Origin: CAIYUC01 sp963682005
GTDB taxonomy: Bacteria > Bacteroidota > Bacteroidia > Bacteroidales > FEN-979
Direction: 5' to 3'
Assembly: GCA_963682005.1 (NCBI GenBank)
Contig: OY820914.1
Coordinates: 3,658,001-3,722,000 of the forward strand
Length of the DNA stretch: 64,000 nucleotides
Below, in pieces: positions 35,721 through 44,188 of the stretch. How positions within the stretch are numbered: the first letter of the stretch is position 1; every line of letters begins with the position of its first letter. The notes beneath the pieces were generated by a model. That model did not search any database and was not told the origin of the DNA. It worked only from the letters and a program-made list of their open reading frames with translations. The position numbers and the translations under genes were made by a program.

Positions 35721-37067
35721 TCAGAAGGTTTCGTTCAGGTTGAAGAATATGCCTTTGGTACCATCGGCTCCGAAACCAAGATCGATGCACAGGTTCGAAA
35801 GGGTTTTCCTGCTGAACATGATCCTCAGGCCCACACCGGCGGCAGGATCATAATATTGAAACAGTTTATGTCCGCCATCATCTGAACTTGCAGTTGTTAT
35901 GTTGACGAAAGCGACACCCCCGAGTATTCCGCTGTAAGGACTGATCGGAAAACGGTACTCGGTTTCCCCGTAAATAAAGTTGACCCCCCTGATACTTCCC
36001 TGGATATATCCTCTCCCGGCACGGTTGTACATATCCCAGCAAAGTGCAGGTAATCCAAGGTAAGGAACGTTGCCGTTCTGATTGAACTGTCCAAGATACC
36101 AGAAGCCGATCAGGTGATCGGGCCGTCGTTTTGAAAAGCTGATATAAGTCCTGAATTCAGTGTTCAGCATGATACTGCTCTTTGAGCTCCCCAGGAACGT
36201 AAAATTTGGCCTTACCGCAATATTGGCCAGGTATCCTTTTGTCGGCCGGATGGAATTGTCCCGGCTGTCCAGCAAGACCTCCAGGCTGAGTCCTGACATC
36301 GTATATTTGCCGGGGTTAAAGCCATGATCAGTGCTGTACTTGTAGTGGCTCGTGATCTGCTGAGGAATGGTGTCCAGGTTCAGGTTGTGATCCACGATAC
36401 TCGAATAGTCATCGAGGCAGTACCCGATTCCGGCATACCATTTATTCCATATCCGGAAAAAGAATGTTTCATAAAGCCTGATATAGTTATAATTGAGCGG
36501 TTGTGCATCGGGTGGGAGTGAAGCGGTGGATCCTCCGTCGTTAAACACTATACCCCGGTTTGTGTGCATCTTGATGCCGGTTCCCAATCCGTATGTTGGT
36601 TGAGAAAATACAAGGTATCGCCAGTCCCCGCGAAGGATGAAATCCGAATTCGCGGTGACGATATTTGACCGGACAGTCAGGATCATTTGCTCTGCCGTTG
36701 TCAGGTTGATGGCTGCACAAATTGAAGAAACGGGGGTAGTATTCATATCCCCAAGATGGATTGCCATCGTGGTCCCGACACCGATCAGGAACCCATATGC
36801 CGGGTTATATCCAACGAACGGTGTGGTGGCAAAATAGGGCTTTTTCAGAATGATCGGCTCATTAGTCATGCTGTCACGCTGAGCCCGTTTCTCTTTCTTG
36901 ATAAAAATACTGAATACATCATCCTGTTTGAATGTCTTATTACTTTTTTGGGCGGAAAGATTCCCGGGTGGAAGGAACAGACCAACCAAAAGGAATAAGA
37001 TAAATAAAGTGCATCCTTTACCCGGGTTAATGGCCTTTCTCGTATTTATCCTTCTGTAGGAATTCAT
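35721..37067 (-). CDS. BamA/TamA-like outer-membrane protein
   Basis: From Met 37067 (MNSYRRIN) the protein has a signal peptide ending LSAQ and about 420 residues forming a surface-antigen (D15/Omp85-like) barrel: AYGFLIGVGTTMAIHLGD, GLSLEVLLDSRDNSIRPTKGYLANIAVRPNF (the conserved DSRDNxxxPxxG motif) and a C-terminal strand ending NLNETF. No POTRA domains are seen, so it is a short member rather than BamA itself. Function is probably membrane-protein insertion or surface-associated, not certain. Confidence 0.83.
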   Translation of the reverse strand: MNSYRRINTRKAINPGKGCTLFILFLLVGLFLPPGNLSAQKSNKTFKQDDVFSIFIKKEKRAQRDSMTNEPIILKKPYFATTPFVGYNPAYGFLIGVGTTMAIHLGDMNTTPVSSICAAINLTTAEQMILTVRSNIVTANSDFILRGDWRYLVFSQPTYGLGTGIKMHTNRGIVFNDGGSTASLPPDAQPLNYNYIRLYETFFFRIWNKWYAGIGYCLDDYSSIVDHNLNLDTIPQQITSHYKYSTDHGFNPGKYTMSGLSLEVLLDSRDNSIRPTKGYLANIAVRPNFTFLGSSKSSIMLNTEFRTYISFSKRRPDHLIGFWYLGQFNQNGNVPYLGLPALCWDMYNRAGRGYIQGSIRGVNFIYGETEYRFPISPYSGILGGVAFVNITTASSDDGGHKLFQYYDPAAGVGLRIMFSRKTLSNLCIDLGFGADGTKGIFFNLNETF

Positions 37068-37174
37068 CGTTCTCAAAATTAATATAATAATCCCATAATC
37101 TGGTGTCACTGTGGCCTGGTAAAACGAACGATAGCAGGATATTTTAGCAACCGGTGCTTTCAGCCCGCAGGTTC

Positions 37175-38035
37175 TTATAGCATCCCTCTTGCTTTGAGAT
37201 CTAAGATCAACTCGTTGGTGGTGGATTTTTCTGTTTTCCGGAGAATATTCCTGCGGTGCGTGTTGACCGTATGAATACTCAAAAATAACTTGTCGGCGAT
37301 CTGTTCACTGTTTAATCCTTCGGCCAGAAGCTGAAGGATCGAGAACTGGCTTTTTGTGAAAATATTCCCTTTCATAAGGATCTTTTCATCGGGATACCGG
37401 AATAAAGAAAGGTCATTTCCGAAATAATAATGATAGCCGTGTTGAATTTTCCTGAACCACGAAATATCCGTGCAAACCTGGAGCAGGAACACAGTTTTAT
37501 AAGGGATTTCCGAAAAGAATAAATAGCATTGGACCAATGTATTGGTGTATCCGTTCGCTGAGTTTCGAAACCTGAAATTGGTTGTAATGATAGCAATTCC
37601 TTTATTGTCGATAAAAAGCTGCTGGGCATGGTTGAATAGCTTGGTCCTCGCAATATTATGCCGGGTCAGATCATCCGGATGTGTCGAGGTGAAAAATGTC
37701 GACGGGTCGAGTTTTTTGGGTTCAACTCCCAGTAGTTCATAGCTTCGCCGGCTGGAATATAGAATTTTTAATTGAATAAGATCGGCAATGAAAAAGAACT
37801 GATTGTTGGCCACCGTCATATCTTCGATACTTTGAAGAACAGAACTCGTTTGATCAATTTCAGTAAAGCCCGAGGGGAGATGTAGATCAATAAACCGGAA
37901 AAATAAATTGTAGTTGTTTATCACTTCTTGGTAATTGGCTGAACCGGTTAGAACGCAGACGGCAAATTTATAAAAAAAAGATGATTTGCAGGCTTCAGGC
38001 CCCGGACCCCGGGTCCTGGGTGTTTCTATGGCCAT
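37175..38035 (-). CDS. LuxR-type regulator with PAS-like N-terminal domain
   Basis: A 286-residue protein whose last 60 residues are a LuxR helix-turn-helix: FTKSQFSILQLLAEGLNSEQIADKLFLSIHTVNTHRRNILRKTEKSTTNELI. The middle (residues ~75-200) looks like a PAS sensor: YSSRRSYELLGVEPKKLDPSTFFTSTHPDDLTRHN. The start is uncertain: the first ~18 codons run into a repeat-like GC-rich sequence, so the true start may be a downstream or non-ATG codon. No adjacent kinase; target unknown. Confidence 0.8.
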   Translation of the reverse strand: MAIETPRTRGPGPEACKSSFFYKFAVCVLTGSANYQEVINNYNLFFRFIDLHLPSGFTEIDQTSSVLQSIEDMTVANNQFFFIADLIQLKILYSSRRSYELLGVEPKKLDPSTFFTSTHPDDLTRHNIARTKLFNHAQQLFIDNKGIAIITTNFRFRNSANGYTNTLVQCYLFFSEIPYKTVFLLQVCTDISWFRKIQHGYHYYFGNDLSLFRYPDEKILMKGNIFTKSQFSILQLLAEGLNSEQIADKLFLSIHTVNTHRRNILRKTEKSTTNELILDLKARGML

Positions 38036-38100
38036 TATTCCCTCGGGAATAGAGGCAGGATCATGGCGCTTTGCCGGGTGCTCTAAAATCTAAAATATCT

Positions 38101-38139
38101 TTCCTCTATTCCTCTATCCTCCATCCTCCATCCTCCATT
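38101..38139. repeat. heptanucleotide tandem array (TCCTCCA)
   Basis: About five copies of a 7-bp unit (TCCTCTA/TCCTCCA) between the LuxR gene and the antiporter. The complementary unit forms another array at 60811-60846. Confidence 0.7.
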
Positions 38140-38166
38140 CACCGAAAGAAACTGAGAAAACCGCTT

Positions 38167-39633
38167 TCAGGCCCGACCAGATCCCAGCATTGTCTTTAAG
38201 TAAAGAAGTTCCTCTTCCTTGTCTGCCATCACTAGCAATTGATCACCTTCCTGGAATTTTGTCGAGCCGTCGGGATAAATGAATTTACCATTTCTCTCAA
38301 TGGTGATAATTATAATATTCTCATTCAGTTTGAGATCTACCAGGGACTTCCCGATACAGCCTGAGGATGGATCAATCGATACCTGTGATCTGATAAGCTT
38401 TGATTTCGGATAAAGCTCCTTGTCAAGCGCAGAACTCTTTTTTATATCCGACGGCAGGATCAGTTTCAGCCATTTTGCAAAAAGAGGCAAGGTCGTTCCT
38501 TGTATCAGGATGGACGTTATTGAAATAAAAAAGACAAGGTTGAAAATGAAGTTGGCTTTATCAATTCCGGCTGTCATCGGGTAAGTTGCAAGGACAATGG
38601 GGACAGCGCCCCTCAACCCGACCCATGAAATGAAGAGCTTCTTCCGGTTGCTCTGTCTTGAAAAAAGTAACGATATATACACACTGACCGGCCTCGCAAT
38701 GACAATCAGAACGAGCGAGATCAAAAGTCCGATTCCTGCAAATGGGATCAATTGCTTTGGAAATACAAGCAACCCAAGGGTGATAAACATGATTCCCTGC
38801 ATTAGCCAGGCTTGTCCGTCAAAATGCTTGATGAGGCTTTTTTTATGAATGAAATTTCTGTTACCAAGGATTATGGCGGATATATAAACAGAGAGGAACC
38901 CGTTTCCCCCGAGAAAATCGGAAAAGGAAAATGTGAACAGCATCATGGTGATCAGTAACACCGAATACAGACCTTCGAACTCAAGTCTGATCCAGTTGAT
39001 AACCTTGCATATGCTGAATCCCATTATATAACCAATGACCGAACCCAGGATCATTTGCTGAAAAAACATCGGGATTAAATCTGTGTATGCGGCATTCTTG
39101 TTGGAGAGCAGGTATGTAAAGACAATTGTAAGAAAATAGGCCATCGGGTCATTGCTGCCACTTTCCAGTTCAAGGAGGGATCTCAGATTTCCTTTTAAGG
39201 CGATGCTTCGGGATCGTAAAATGGAGAATACCGCAGCGGCATCCGTTGATGAAACGATGGAACCCAGTAGAAGACCCTCAATCAGGGATAGCTTTGTAAC
39301 AAATGACACGAAAAGACCCACCACCAGGGCGGTGAGTATTACTCCTAACGAGGAGAGCAATACACCCTGCCAGATAACTGGCTTGATATCAGTCCATCTT
39401 GTCTCAAGCCCACCTGAGAACAGGATGAAAGAGAGGGCTACTTCACCGATGAATTTGGAGATCTTCGGATCGGAAAAGTAGATTCCGCCGATACCGTCGG
39501 AGCCTGCAAGCATACCGATCAGCAGGAACAACAACAGGAACGGTACTCCGAACTTAGTGGTCCTGCTGCCCAATAATCCAATAAAAAGCAGAATGGATCC
39601 AAACAGGAGTATATTATCAATGGACAATGTCAT
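38167..39633 (-). CDS. K+/H+ (CPA1-type) antiporter with TrkA-C domain
   Basis: About 488 residues from Met 39633 (MTLSIDNILLF). Twelve or so membrane helices with the CPA1 core SSTDAAAVFSILR and ELESGSNDPMAYFLTIV, then a C-terminal cytoplasmic TrkA-C (RCK_C) domain: SQVSIDPSSGCIGKSLVDLKLNENIIIITIERNG and DQLLVMADKEEELLYLK. This arrangement is typical of potassium/proton antiporters such as NhaP2/CvrA. An upstream ATG at 39678 would add 15 residues. Confidence 0.9.
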   Translation of the reverse strand: MTLSIDNILLFGSILLFIGLLGSRTTKFGVPFLLLFLLIGMLAGSDGIGGIYFSDPKISKFIGEVALSFILFSGGLETRWTDIKPVIWQGVLLSSLGVILTALVVGLFVSFVTKLSLIEGLLLGSIVSSTDAAAVFSILRSRSIALKGNLRSLLELESGSNDPMAYFLTIVFTYLLSNKNAAYTDLIPMFFQQMILGSVIGYIMGFSICKVINWIRLEFEGLYSVLLITMMLFTFSFSDFLGGNGFLSVYISAIILGNRNFIHKKSLIKHFDGQAWLMQGIMFITLGLLVFPKQLIPFAGIGLLISLVLIVIARPVSVYISLLFSRQSNRKKLFISWVGLRGAVPIVLATYPMTAGIDKANFIFNLVFFISITSILIQGTTLPLFAKWLKLILPSDIKKSSALDKELYPKSKLIRSQVSIDPSSGCIGKSLVDLKLNENIIIITIERNGKFIYPDGSTKFQEGDQLLVMADKEEELLYLKTMLGSGRA

Positions 39634-39744
39634 GTGTTCCAGAGTTCCATTGATCAAAAATACGGATTTTACCCGCACTGATCCATATTATAAACATGGC
39701 CAGTCAGGAGTTTTTTCGTTCTAAAGAAAAATTCAGGGGATAAG

Positions 39745-39774
39745 TTTGTAAAAAGAAGGGGTTTAATACCTTTG
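39745..39774 (+). promoter_or_regulatory. promoter of the tRNA-Ala gene
   Basis: TTTG (39745-39748) and TACCTTTG (39767-39774) are separated by 18 bp, matching the Bacteroidota -33/-7 consensus. The tRNA begins 29 bp after the -7 box. Confidence 0.7.
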
Positions 39775-39803
39775 CATACCGGTTTGTATCTGCAAATCGT
39801 GAT

Positions 39804-39877
39804 GGGGTATTAGCTCAGATGGCCAGAGCGCTGCGTTCGCAATGCAGAAGTCACCGGTTCGACTCCGGTATACTCCA
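39804..39877 (+). tRNA. tRNA-Ala (CGC)
   Basis: A complete 74-nt cloverleaf: acceptor GGGGTAT/ATACTCC with the G3-U70 wobble pair that identifies alanine tRNA, D-arm GCTC...GAGC, anticodon arm CTGCG-TTCGCAA-TGCAG with anticodon CGC, variable loop AAGTC, T-arm ACCGG-TTCGACT-CCGGT and discriminator A. CCA is not encoded. It reads the Ala codon GCG. Confidence 0.95.
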
Positions 39878-39879
39878 CA

Positions 39880-40066
39880 AGTCAGGCTTCAGGCTTTCCC
39901 CTGCCCGTCATTCCCGCGAAAGCGGGAACAGGCTTTGTGCAGCTTCATTCCCACGAAAGCCTGCCTGCCGGATTTTCTGCCGAAGGCAAGGCAGGCGGGG
40001 ACAGCCAAGTGGTCCTTGCGTTTATCAGTTTGCCGGTTTGCAAGTTCCTTCCTGAATGGATAATTT
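39880..40066. repeat. GC-rich repeat cluster with GAAA-loop hairpin
   Basis: Directly after the tRNA lies TTCCCGC-GAAA-GCGGGAA (39911-39928), then a degraded second copy (TTCCCACGAAAG, about 39949) and a CCTGCCTGCCGG ... GGCAGGCGGGG pair (39961-40000). No coding potential is seen. The hairpin is related to those at 56761, 57083 and 60916. Confidence 0.65.
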
Positions 40067-40075
40067 CACCTCATT

Positions 40076-40483
40076 TCAGACAAAAGCGATGACCGATTTT
40101 GCAATTTCGAAGGATTCATTATTTGCTGCCCGGATCGCTTCGGCGGTAGAAGCCGGCAATCCTTCAATCATTGCAGTCATGTTCAGCATTGCGAGATAGG
40201 TTTTCCCATCTTCTTTTTCATACACTGAAATACGGCAGGGCATCAGCACGGAAACTATTCTTTCATCATTTTTTTCAAGCATCCTGCCGGAATAGTCTGG
40301 CTTGCAAATTTCGACTACCTGGACAGGTTTTACCTCCTTGCCTGATTTGGCAAGCGATTGCTGGAGATTGTGAACGGCCGGATTCTGCCATCCTTTCCGG
40401 ATAGCAGCTTCAATCAGTTTTTCAACAGTGGCTGGTACATCAGAAGAACATTCGTGCTCAACGATAAATTGGTTCGTATTCAT
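40076..40483 (-). CDS. DUF302-domain protein
   Basis: A 135-residue protein with the DUF302 fold: VEKLIEAAIRKGWQNPAVHNLQQSLAKSGKEVKPVQVVEICKPDYSGRMLEKNDERIVSVLMPCRISVYEKEDGKTYLAMLN. The family is small, widespread and of unknown function, often near sulfur, redox or metal genes. It is the last gene of the operon that starts at the 43996 promoter, 19 bp after the thioredoxin-reductase fusion stop. Confidence 0.88.
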   Translation of the reverse strand: MNTNQFIVEHECSSDVPATVEKLIEAAIRKGWQNPAVHNLQQSLAKSGKEVKPVQVVEICKPDYSGRMLEKNDERIVSVLMPCRISVYEKEDGKTYLAMLNMTAMIEGLPASTAEAIRAANNESFEIAKSVIAFV

Positions 40484-40502
40484 GGGGAGTTCGTTTTTAT
40501 GG

Positions 40503-41771
40503 TTAATTTAATTCTTTTGCAATTGCAATGGCCGCAATAGTCCCATCCGCCACGGCCGTGGTAATCTGGCGGTATTTTTTGCTGATAACATCTCCGATGG
40601 CATAGATCCCTGGCATGCTTGTGCGCATATCTTCGTCTGTTTTTATATAACCCCAGTTATCCAGCTCAAGCTTGTCCCTGAACAGATCGATATTCGGCTT
40701 CATACCAATGAAAACGAACACACCATCACTAATGATTTTTGATAAGGTTTTGGTTTTTAAATGCTCTATCTCTGTGACCATTCTGTCACCGATCCGGATA
40801 AATGACCTGGGCTCATGTTCAAATAAAATGCTGACTTTGGAATTTGCAAGCAATTTCTCCTGTGCCTGTTTGTTGGCTGTTAATTCATCAAACTGATGAA
40901 CCATGGTTATTTTACTGGCAAACCTGCTGATAAAATCGGCCTCTTCCACGGCAGAATTTCCCCCACCGATCACCACCACTTCTTTCTCTCCATAATACTT
41001 TGCATCACATGTGGCACAATAGGATATTCCTTTGCCCTTCATTTCACGTTCTCCCGGAACTCCCATCAGGTTCGGAGATGTACCGGTTGCGATGATAATT
41101 CTTTTTGCCCTGATGGTTTCGTATTCATCAACCACCACCTCTTTTCTTTCCAGGTCAATTTTCGTTACATCGACGGCAACTTTATATATGGTGCCGCTTT
41201 GTTTGGTCTGCTCCGACATATTGTGCGAAAGCATGTACCCAGGCTGGGGATCGATAAATCCCGGATAATTTGATACTTCGTGTGTGGTAGAAACCTGGCC
41301 GCCGGGAAGCGCAATATCGATAAGTACCGTGTTCACTTTCGACTGACACAGGTATAATCCTGCAGTTAGTCCGGCAGGACCGGCACCAAGGATGATTACA
41401 TCGAATTCTGATACGACCGGCTTGATCTTTTTTTTGATCTCAAGGGACCTCTCAGGGGATAACATGCTATCGAGGTTATGGATAATATCGCTTCGTTTGA
41501 TGCCGCCGGAAAGCGAAACAGATGATTGCACTCCATTGTCGAAAAATAATAAGGTAGGTGAAGACCTGACCCCTAAACGCTCGGCCAATGGCTTATTTTG
41601 CTGACGGAACATTTTCAGAAATTTAATGTCATTGCCGTAAAGTGCGGCAAGTCCTTCAAACTTGGGCGCTACTGCCTCGCATGGAGGACATTCGGTGGAA
41701 TAGAAATCGAGGACAACTTTGCCACCGGCAAGAACCTCTTGTTCGAATTCAGCTGATGTAATTTCTTTCAT
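40503..41771 (-). CDS. thioredoxin-thioredoxin reductase fusion
   Basis: One polypeptide with an N-terminal thioredoxin (redox motif ECPPCEAVAP) joined by a basic linker (LEIKKKIKPV) to a complete thioredoxin reductase: FAD motif ILGAGPAGLTAG, redox CATC (YCATCDAKYYG), NAD(P) motif VVIGGGNSAVEEA and MPGIYAIGD. Natural fusions such as mycobacterial ones carry thioredoxin at the C-terminus; the order here is the reverse. Start 41771 (MKEITSAEF) is chosen over 41792 because the thioredoxin domain begins there. It sits right after the radical SAM gene and may keep its partner or a Cys peptide reduced. Confidence 0.9.
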   Translation of the reverse strand: MKEITSAEFEQEVLAGGKVVLDFYSTECPPCEAVAPKFEGLAALYGNDIKFLKMFRQQNKPLAERLGVRSSPTLLFFDNGVQSSVSLSGGIKRSDIIHNLDSMLSPERSLEIKKKIKPVVSEFDVIILGAGPAGLTAGLYLCQSKVNTVLIDIALPGGQVSTTHEVSNYPGFIDPQPGYMLSHNMSEQTKQSGTIYKVAVDVTKIDLERKEVVVDEYETIRAKRIIIATGTSPNLMGVPGEREMKGKGISYCATCDAKYYGEKEVVVIGGGNSAVEEADFISRFASKITMVHQFDELTANKQAQEKLLANSKVSILFEHEPRSFIRIGDRMVTEIEHLKTKTLSKIISDGVFVFIGMKPNIDLFRDKLELDNWGYIKTDEDMRTSMPGIYAIGDVISKKYRQITTAVADGTIAAIAIAKELN

Positions 41772-41795
41772 AGTATTTGATCTCTTTAACATTGT

Positions 41796-43124
41796 TTATT
41801 TTTCCTGTGGAAAATATAGTGAAATTCCCATTTCCAGCAATTCCTTTACCGGCCGGCAATCGGTTGTACAAACATTCCCCGTCCGGTTTTTGGCTACTGA
41901 ACCACAACCTCCGCCACAAGCTAACTGCATGCTGCATGTGAAACAGTCTGTGATCGCAGTTACGTCACGGTTTTCCCATGCTGCAATCATTTCTTCATTC
42001 CGGGAAACTTCAGGGTAAAAGGTTCCGAGTGATTCATCGGCTTTTCCGACGGTAGCGGTGCATGAATAGATCTGTCCTGTATAATCGAAAGCCCATTCGG
42101 TCTTACAGGCGGGGCATGAATCGAAAAGAGGATCGGGGAGGGACCCGTTTTCGGCCAGGAATTTCGAAATGGAATAAGCCGGTTTGTAGAATTCGAGGAT
42201 ATGCGGATGCAGTTTAACCTGTTGGTAAATGTTTTCATAAAGCGAAATCCTGCTGAACAGGTTGCCGGATGCAGCCTGGCAATGATGCAATTCATAATTC
42301 CGTCCAAGCTGGGTTTTGAAAAATTCATTCGCAGTCCACCCCTTGTCAATGGCAAACCGGGCCAATTCAGGAAGGCCGTCAATGTTCTCCCTGTCAACAA
42401 CCATCCTCAGGTTCACGGGCAATTCATTCTTCAGGCAGGCATCAATTCCTTCTACGATCTTTTCAAAAGTAGGGCCACCCCCCTTGAGGTAACGGCGGGC
42501 ATCATGCACACTGCCTTTGCCGTCAAGCGTAACCTGGATTTCGCGGATTTTCGCTGTTTTCAGGATATCGATGTAATCAACCAATGAATAACCGTTGGTT
42601 ACGAAGCAGACCTCAAGTTCAGATTCCTTGGCCTTTTTTAACAGGTAGGAGATCATCTCTTTCTGTTTCGGCGAACCTAAAAGAGGCTCCCCGCCGAAAA
42701 CCGTCAGGTACTTTTTACGTCCGGCAAATTCATTGCCGATATACAAAAAGAAAGCATCGGTCACCTCCGGTGTAAGTTCCTGCCTTGTATTGCTGTACTC
42801 ATCCTGGTAACAATAGGTACAGGCAAAATTGCAGCTGTAATTCGGAACAAAAAACAACTGAAGCTCATCTTTCTCACGGGTATCGATGAAATCCAGGTAT
42901 TTGTGCCGGTACAGGCGTTCTTCCTCTTTTTCATCGACCAGGTAACCCTTTTCGGTCAGGTTCATACGAAACTCCTCCGTAATCTCTTTCCCCTCAAGGA
43001 AATCTTTCACCATATGGGCCTCTGGCGAATATAGAATATCAGCATTGCCGCTGAGGAGATTGACGATAAAGAAGTTTTCAGAACCGGTAACCCGCGAAAA
43101 AATGTTGTGTTTGGAGTACATCAT
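41796..43124 (-). CDS. radical SAM/SPASM protein, candidate peptide maturase
   Basis: About 442 residues from Met 43124 (MMYSKHNIF). An N-terminal ~90-residue winged-helix-like recognition region (KHNIFSRVTGSENFFIVNLLSGNADILY...LVDEKEEE) precedes the radical SAM core with C98-x3-C102-x2-C105 (CNFACTYC), FGGEPLL and TNGYSL. The C-terminal SPASM region carries many Cys (SCPACKTEW, SCTATVG, DCFTCSMQLACGGGCGS, CTTDC) for auxiliary 4Fe-4S clusters. This layout is typical of enzymes that modify ribosomally made peptides. A 35-codon Cys-rich ORF ends 13 bp upstream (43138-43245). An anaerobic sulfatase-maturase role is the main alternative. The apparent upstream extension (to 43190) overlaps that small ORF and is rejected. 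Confidence 0.85.
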   Translation of the reverse strand: MMYSKHNIFSRVTGSENFFIVNLLSGNADILYSPEAHMVKDFLEGKEITEEFRMNLTEKGYLVDEKEEERLYRHKYLDFIDTREKDELQLFFVPNYSCNFACTYCYQDEYSNTRQELTPEVTDAFFLYIGNEFAGRKKYLTVFGGEPLLGSPKQKEMISYLLKKAKESELEVCFVTNGYSLVDYIDILKTAKIREIQVTLDGKGSVHDARRYLKGGGPTFEKIVEGIDACLKNELPVNLRMVVDRENIDGLPELARFAIDKGWTANEFFKTQLGRNYELHHCQAASGNLFSRISLYENIYQQVKLHPHILEFYKPAYSISKFLAENGSLPDPLFDSCPACKTEWAFDYTGQIYSCTATVGKADESLGTFYPEVSRNEEMIAAWENRDVTAITDCFTCSMQLACGGGCGSVAKNRTGNVCTTDCRPVKELLEMGISLYFPQEK

Positions 43125-43137
43125 TGAATTGCAAATA

Positions 43138-43245
43138 TTAATCGTGACACCCCACAATGGTTTTCGACGTTTTGGCACAGCATTGGGCAACTTTCTTTGT
43201 TTCTCTCTTTTGCACTTTTACCTTTTTTTTAACGAGGCTTTTCAT
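43138..43245 (-). CDS. 35-residue Cys-rich peptide, candidate RiPP precursor
   Basis: A short ORF (ATG at 43245, TAA at 43138) between the methyltransferase and the radical SAM gene, same strand. The first ~20 residues are very basic (MKSLVKKKVKVQKRETKKVA), like a leader; the last ~15 carry three Cys, C22-C23 and C33, with Ser/Thr between them, ending GCHD. It stops 13 bp before the radical SAM start, the usual place for a RiPP precursor. No strong ribosome-binding site is visible, which is normal in Bacteroidota. I cannot match it to a known precursor family. It could also be a small Cys-rich metal-binding peptide or a leader ORF. Confidence 0.5.
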   Translation of the reverse strand: MKSLVKKKVKVQKRETKKVAQCCAKTSKTIVGCHD

Positions 43246-43285
43246 AGTTTCAATTTTTTTGAGTTTATATTTGATTGCGATTGAT

Positions 43286-43930
43286 TCAATTTCCGCAGCC
43301 ACAGGCACCTTTTTTCCCGGCGATGGTAAAACTTACCACTTCAGCATTGCCTTTGGCATAAGGAGTTGATTCTTCAATAATATCGACAGCGGTGAATCCT
43401 GCTTTCTCCAGATGCATCATGTACTCAGGCCTGGTAACAGAACCCGCCCAGCATTCGGCAACAGCAACAGGATCATTTTTAAATTCCTCAGCAATGGTTT
43501 CAGTAGCATAAATATCGCTGATCACGAACCGCCCTCCTTTTTTCAGGATACGATATATCTCATTCCATACCGATTGCTTGTCGGCTAAATGGTTAAGGGT
43601 GCAATTGGAAATTACGAGGTCAGCCTTGTTATCCGGCAGATCAATTTTCTCAAGGTCGCTCTGTACGAAACTGACATTCAGAATACCAAATTTTTTGGCA
43701 TTCAGCCTGGCTTTTTCAATCATTCCATCTGAAATATCAATCCCGTAAACAAATCCTGTTTCACCTACCGATTCAGCCATCCTTAAAACATCTGTTCCTC
43801 TGCCGCTTCCCAGGTCAACACAGACCTCGCCGGTTGCAGGTTCTGCATAATTGATTGCACTACCACAGGAAAGGCAGCAATCGGATTCTGCAAGTTCGGT
43901 GTACCTGGTGTTTATTTCTGTTATTTGCAT
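43286..43930 (-). CDS. ArsM-like SAM-dependent methyltransferase
   Basis: A 214-residue class I methyltransferase: VCVDLGSGRGTDVLRMAE (SAM motif I), IDISDGMIEKA (II), LPDNKADLVISNCTLNHL and RPEYMMHLEKAGF. A CC-x2-C motif near the start (SDCCLSCGSA), a Cys in SNC, one in AECWAGS and a C-terminal GACGCGN fit the Cys pattern of arsenite methyltransferases (ArsM), though the protein is shorter than usual (about 270). It starts the operon that also holds the peptide, radical SAM, thioredoxin-reductase fusion and DUF302. It may methylate arsenic or, given the neighbours, a peptide. Confidence 0.72.
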   Translation of the reverse strand: MQITEINTRYTELAESDCCLSCGSAINYAEPATGEVCVDLGSGRGTDVLRMAESVGETGFVYGIDISDGMIEKARLNAKKFGILNVSFVQSDLEKIDLPDNKADLVISNCTLNHLADKQSVWNEIYRILKKGGRFVISDIYATETIAEEFKNDPVAVAECWAGSVTRPEYMMHLEKAGFTAVDIIEESTPYAKGNAEVVSFTIAGKKGACGCGN

Positions 43931-43995
43931 CGTATTTAGCTTGAATATTTTTAAATATTAGCCCGCTTGGGTTCGTTGTTTTTAAAACGAGACTG

Positions 43996-44003
43996 CAAAA
44001 GTA
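43996..44003 (-). promoter_or_regulatory. -7 promoter box of the methyltransferase-radical SAM operon
   Basis: On the minus strand TACTTTTG fits TAnnTTTG, about 65 bp before the methyltransferase start. Just downstream is an inverted repeat TCGTT-N8-AACGA (about 43972-43990), a possible operator. Confidence 0.55.
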
Positions 44004-44188
44004 GGGAAATAAATTGAATGAATCGCTTAAGTATCACTATTTATTTTTTTGTTGAATCGATCTGGTTGAAAACTATCCATTTATATCAGACTTTCCCTGG
44101 CTAGTATTTCTCTGTTGAACAATAGAAAGTTCGGGCAGGTATCGATGATCCGGAAAACGACATCTTCGAACAAGGAATATTTGTCAAC

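Noticed and set aside
33126..43124. Radical SAM gene at 41796 as the dedicated maturase for the sulfatase at 33126
   Set aside because: They are 6 kb apart, in separate transcripts; the N-terminal recognition region and adjacent small peptide fit peptide maturation better. Not fully excluded.
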